DNA of 6,287 nucleotides from an uncultured Chloroflexota bacterium (GTDB lineage: Bacteria > Chloroflexota > Dehalococcoidia > Lucifugimonadales > CAJWER01), in the NCBI GenBank assembly GCA_913030785.1, contig CAJWER010000178.1, positions 1 through 6,287 on the forward strand. The letters are read 5' to 3'. Each line of letters starts with the position of its first letter. Position 1 is the stretch's first letter. Shown here piece by piece: positions 5,035 through 6,287 of this stretch. The notes below the pieces were generated by a model, which was given only the letters and a program-made list of their open reading frames with translations, was not told the origin of the DNA and searched no databases. The position numbers and the translations under genes are program-made.

Positions 5035-6078
5035 ATGCAGACTGTGGAAACGACCGAAGACGTTGCGTCATCGGAGACCGGGAGGCGGCGCGTGTTCAGC
5101 GGTATCCAACCCTCCGGAGACCTGCAACTGGGGAACTACCTGGGGGCGATGAAACGATGGTATGAGGAGCAGGGCGAGAAGGAGAACTTCTTCTGTATCG
5201 TCGATCTCCACGCCATAACAGTGCACCAGGACCCGGCCGAACTCCGGCGCCTGACGCGGGCAGTTGCCGCCATGAATATCGCCGCCGGGCTCGATACGTC
5301 GGTGAGCACGCTCTTTATCCAGAGCCACGTCAGCACCCACACGGAGGCGTGCTGGCTGCTGAACTGCGTCACCCCGCTCGGATGGCTCGAACGAATGACG
5401 CAGTACAAGGATAAATCGGCAAAGCAGGAGAGCGTATCGGCCGGACTCTTGGACTATCCGGTGCTGATGGCCGGCGATATCCTTCTGTACGACACACACG
5501 AGGTTCCGGTCGGTGACGACCAGAAGCAGCACGTGGAGCTGGCCCGGGACATTGCGCAGCGCTTCAACCACCTGTATGGCGACACCTTTGTTGTGCCAGA
5601 GCCGATGATAGCAAAGTCCGGTGCACGCATCATGGGATTCAACGACCCCACGGTGAAGATGTCCAAGGCCTATTCCCACATTCCGGGACACGCGGTCAAA
5701 ATGCTGGATGAGCCGGACGATATCAAGCGCACCATCATGCGTGCGGTTACAGATTCCGGCAGGGAGATACGTTTCTCGTCGGACCCTGAGAAGGCTGGCG
5801 TGAACAACCTGCTCGAGATCTACAAGGTGATCACAGGCAAGGATGAGCGGCAGGTCGAGGCCGACTTCGAGGATGCGCGGGGCTACGGCGATCTCAAGAA
5901 GCGGCTTGTTGAGGTGATGGTCGAGACCCTCAGGCCGATACGTGAGCGATACAACGACCTGATGACAGATCTCGGGGAGCTGGACCGCTTGCTGGCAGCC
6001 GGGGCCGCAAGGGCCGAAGTGGTCAGCGGACCGAAGCTCAAGCAGATGAAGGAGGCCATGGGCCTGGTGCTGCCATAG
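5035..6078 (+). CDS. trpS: Tryptophanyl-tRNA synthetase
   Basis: TrpRS charges tRNA-Trp with tryptophan using ATP; it is a cytoplasmic class Ic synthetase that acts as a dimer. The 347 residues are normal for a bacterial enzyme (about 325-350), with a short extra N-terminus of about 18 residues before VFSGIQPSG. The HIGH-type motif lies in GIQPSGDLQLGNYLGA (23-38), with QLGN in the signature position. LLDYPVLMAGDILLYDTHEV (138-157) carries D148, matching the aspartate that recognises the indole nitrogen, and VPVGDDQKQHVELARDI (157-173) is the ATP/Trp-site helix region. The KMSKS loop reads KMSKAYSH (208-215), with alanine for the last serine. The tail from about 225 to 347 is the usual helical domain that reads the anticodon. 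A strong AAAGGAG precedes the ATG. Expression is governed by the upstream T-box, whose UGG specifier matches this enzyme's tRNA. It is read alone, and the next downstream element is a terminator-like repeat. Confidence 0.98.
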   Translation: MQTVETTEDVASSETGRRRVFSGIQPSGDLQLGNYLGAMKRWYEEQGEKENFFCIVDLHAITVHQDPAELRRLTRAVAAMNIAAGLDTSVSTLFIQSHVSTHTEACWLLNCVTPLGWLERMTQYKDKSAKQESVSAGLLDYPVLMAGDILLYDTHEVPVGDDQKQHVELARDIAQRFNHLYGDTFVVPEPMIAKSGARIMGFNDPTVKMSKAYSHIPGHAVKMLDEPDDIKRTIMRAVTDSGREIRFSSDPEKAGVNNLLEIYKVITGKDERQVEADFEDARGYGDLKKRLVEVMVETLRPIRERYNDLMTDLGELDRLLAAGAARAEVVSGPKLKQMKEAMGLVLP

Positions 6079-6152
6079 GTGCTGCGGTGCTGCGCACGCT
6101 TAGTTGGGTTGGGTGTGGAGCCGCCCGGTTCCAGTGAGCCGTGGTGGCAATA

Positions 6153-6186
6153 CCGGTGGTTCGACAGGCTTCCCATGAACGGATCC
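6153..6186. repeat. Dispersed-repeat-like stretch (GGTTCGACAGGCT...GAACGGA type)
   Basis: Contains GTGGTTCGACAGGCTTCCC followed by ATGAACGGATCC. GTTC and GAAC arms, plus GTGG and CCAC just outside, can fold into an imperfect hairpin. It resembles intergenic repeats I associate with Chloroflexota and other environmental genomes. There is a single copy here, so the call is by resemblance. Confidence 0.35.
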
Positions 6187-6212
6187 ACATCACAGGTGTT
6201 CTTGTCTCCGGT

Positions 6213-6286
6213 GGGTGTGTAGAGGGGCGCAGCCCCTTTGCCGGGAGTGTGAGGGTGCCCCTCACATACATATTTTTCTTTTTTTT
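6213..6286 (+). terminator. Hairpin/T-tail repeat, copy 2, likely trpS terminator
   Basis: Second copy of the repeat seen at 4899-4965. AGGGGC (6223-6228) pairs with GCCCCT (6232-6237). TGTGAGGG (6248-6255) then pairs perfectly with CCCTCACA (6259-6266) around TGC, followed by a T-rich tail (TTTTT, C, then eight T) to 6286. It lies about 170 bases past the trpS stop and would work as an intrinsic terminator for trpS. It runs to the window edge, so its full extent is not visible. Confidence 0.65.
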
Positions 6287-6287
6287 G

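Noticed and set aside
5068..5691. Long minus-strand frame opposite trpS
   Set aside because: Antisense to a certain trpS with no ribosome site or recognisable domain.

Overview
This looks like a chromosomal segment from a bacterium of moderate to fairly high GC content that uses Gram-positive-style RNA attenuators: a SAM-I riboswitch and a tRNA-Trp T-box. Both have a good sigma70-type promoter and an intrinsic terminator. That pairing, together with spacers full of short hairpin-forming repeats, fits Chloroflexota (Dehalococcoidia/SAR202-like) best. This assignment is inference from style, not from a sequence search.

Layout. (1) Positions 1-2238, minus strand, form a complete methionine-salvage regulatory unit read right to left: promoter (2238-2209), SAM-I aptamer (2174-2055), antiterminator/terminator switch (2068-2010), mtnA (1944-883), then mtnP (890 to beyond the left edge). 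mtnP overlaps mtnA by 8 bases. (2) Positions 2239-3088 hold no intact recognisable gene. They contain a lipoprotein-like reading frame on the minus strand with no start codon and an in-frame TGA (2929-2444), and two hairpins (3006-3030 and 3038-3069). (3) Positions 3089-4033, minus strand, encode a member of the dihydrodipicolinate synthase/N-acetylneuraminate lyase superfamily that keeps the Schiff-base lysine but has lost most DapA substrate-binding residues. It has its own promoter. (4) Positions 4108-4398 are a spacer with a possible gene-start remnant and a repeat-like stretch. (5) Positions 4399-6078, plus strand, are the tryptophanyl-tRNA synthetase unit: promoter, T-box leader with UGG specifier, terminator, a roughly 280-base spacer carrying repeats, and trpS. 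(6) Positions 6079-6287 are again repeat spacer. They include a second, better-preserved copy of the hairpin repeat found just upstream of trpS, here placed like the trpS terminator.

How it works together. MtnP phosphorolyses methylthioadenosine (MTA, a by-product of polyamine synthesis and other SAM-consuming reactions) to adenine and methylthioribose-1-phosphate. MtnA isomerises that product to methylthioribulose-1-phosphate. The riboswitch should shut the pair off when SAM is plentiful. Independently, uncharged tRNA-Trp should open the T-box terminator and raise TrpRS synthesis. The window is therefore mostly housekeeping metabolism, but it carries two very complete RNA switches, a divergent aldolase and a freshly broken lipoprotein gene. 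I see no defence system, CRISPR array, tRNA, rRNA or transposase.
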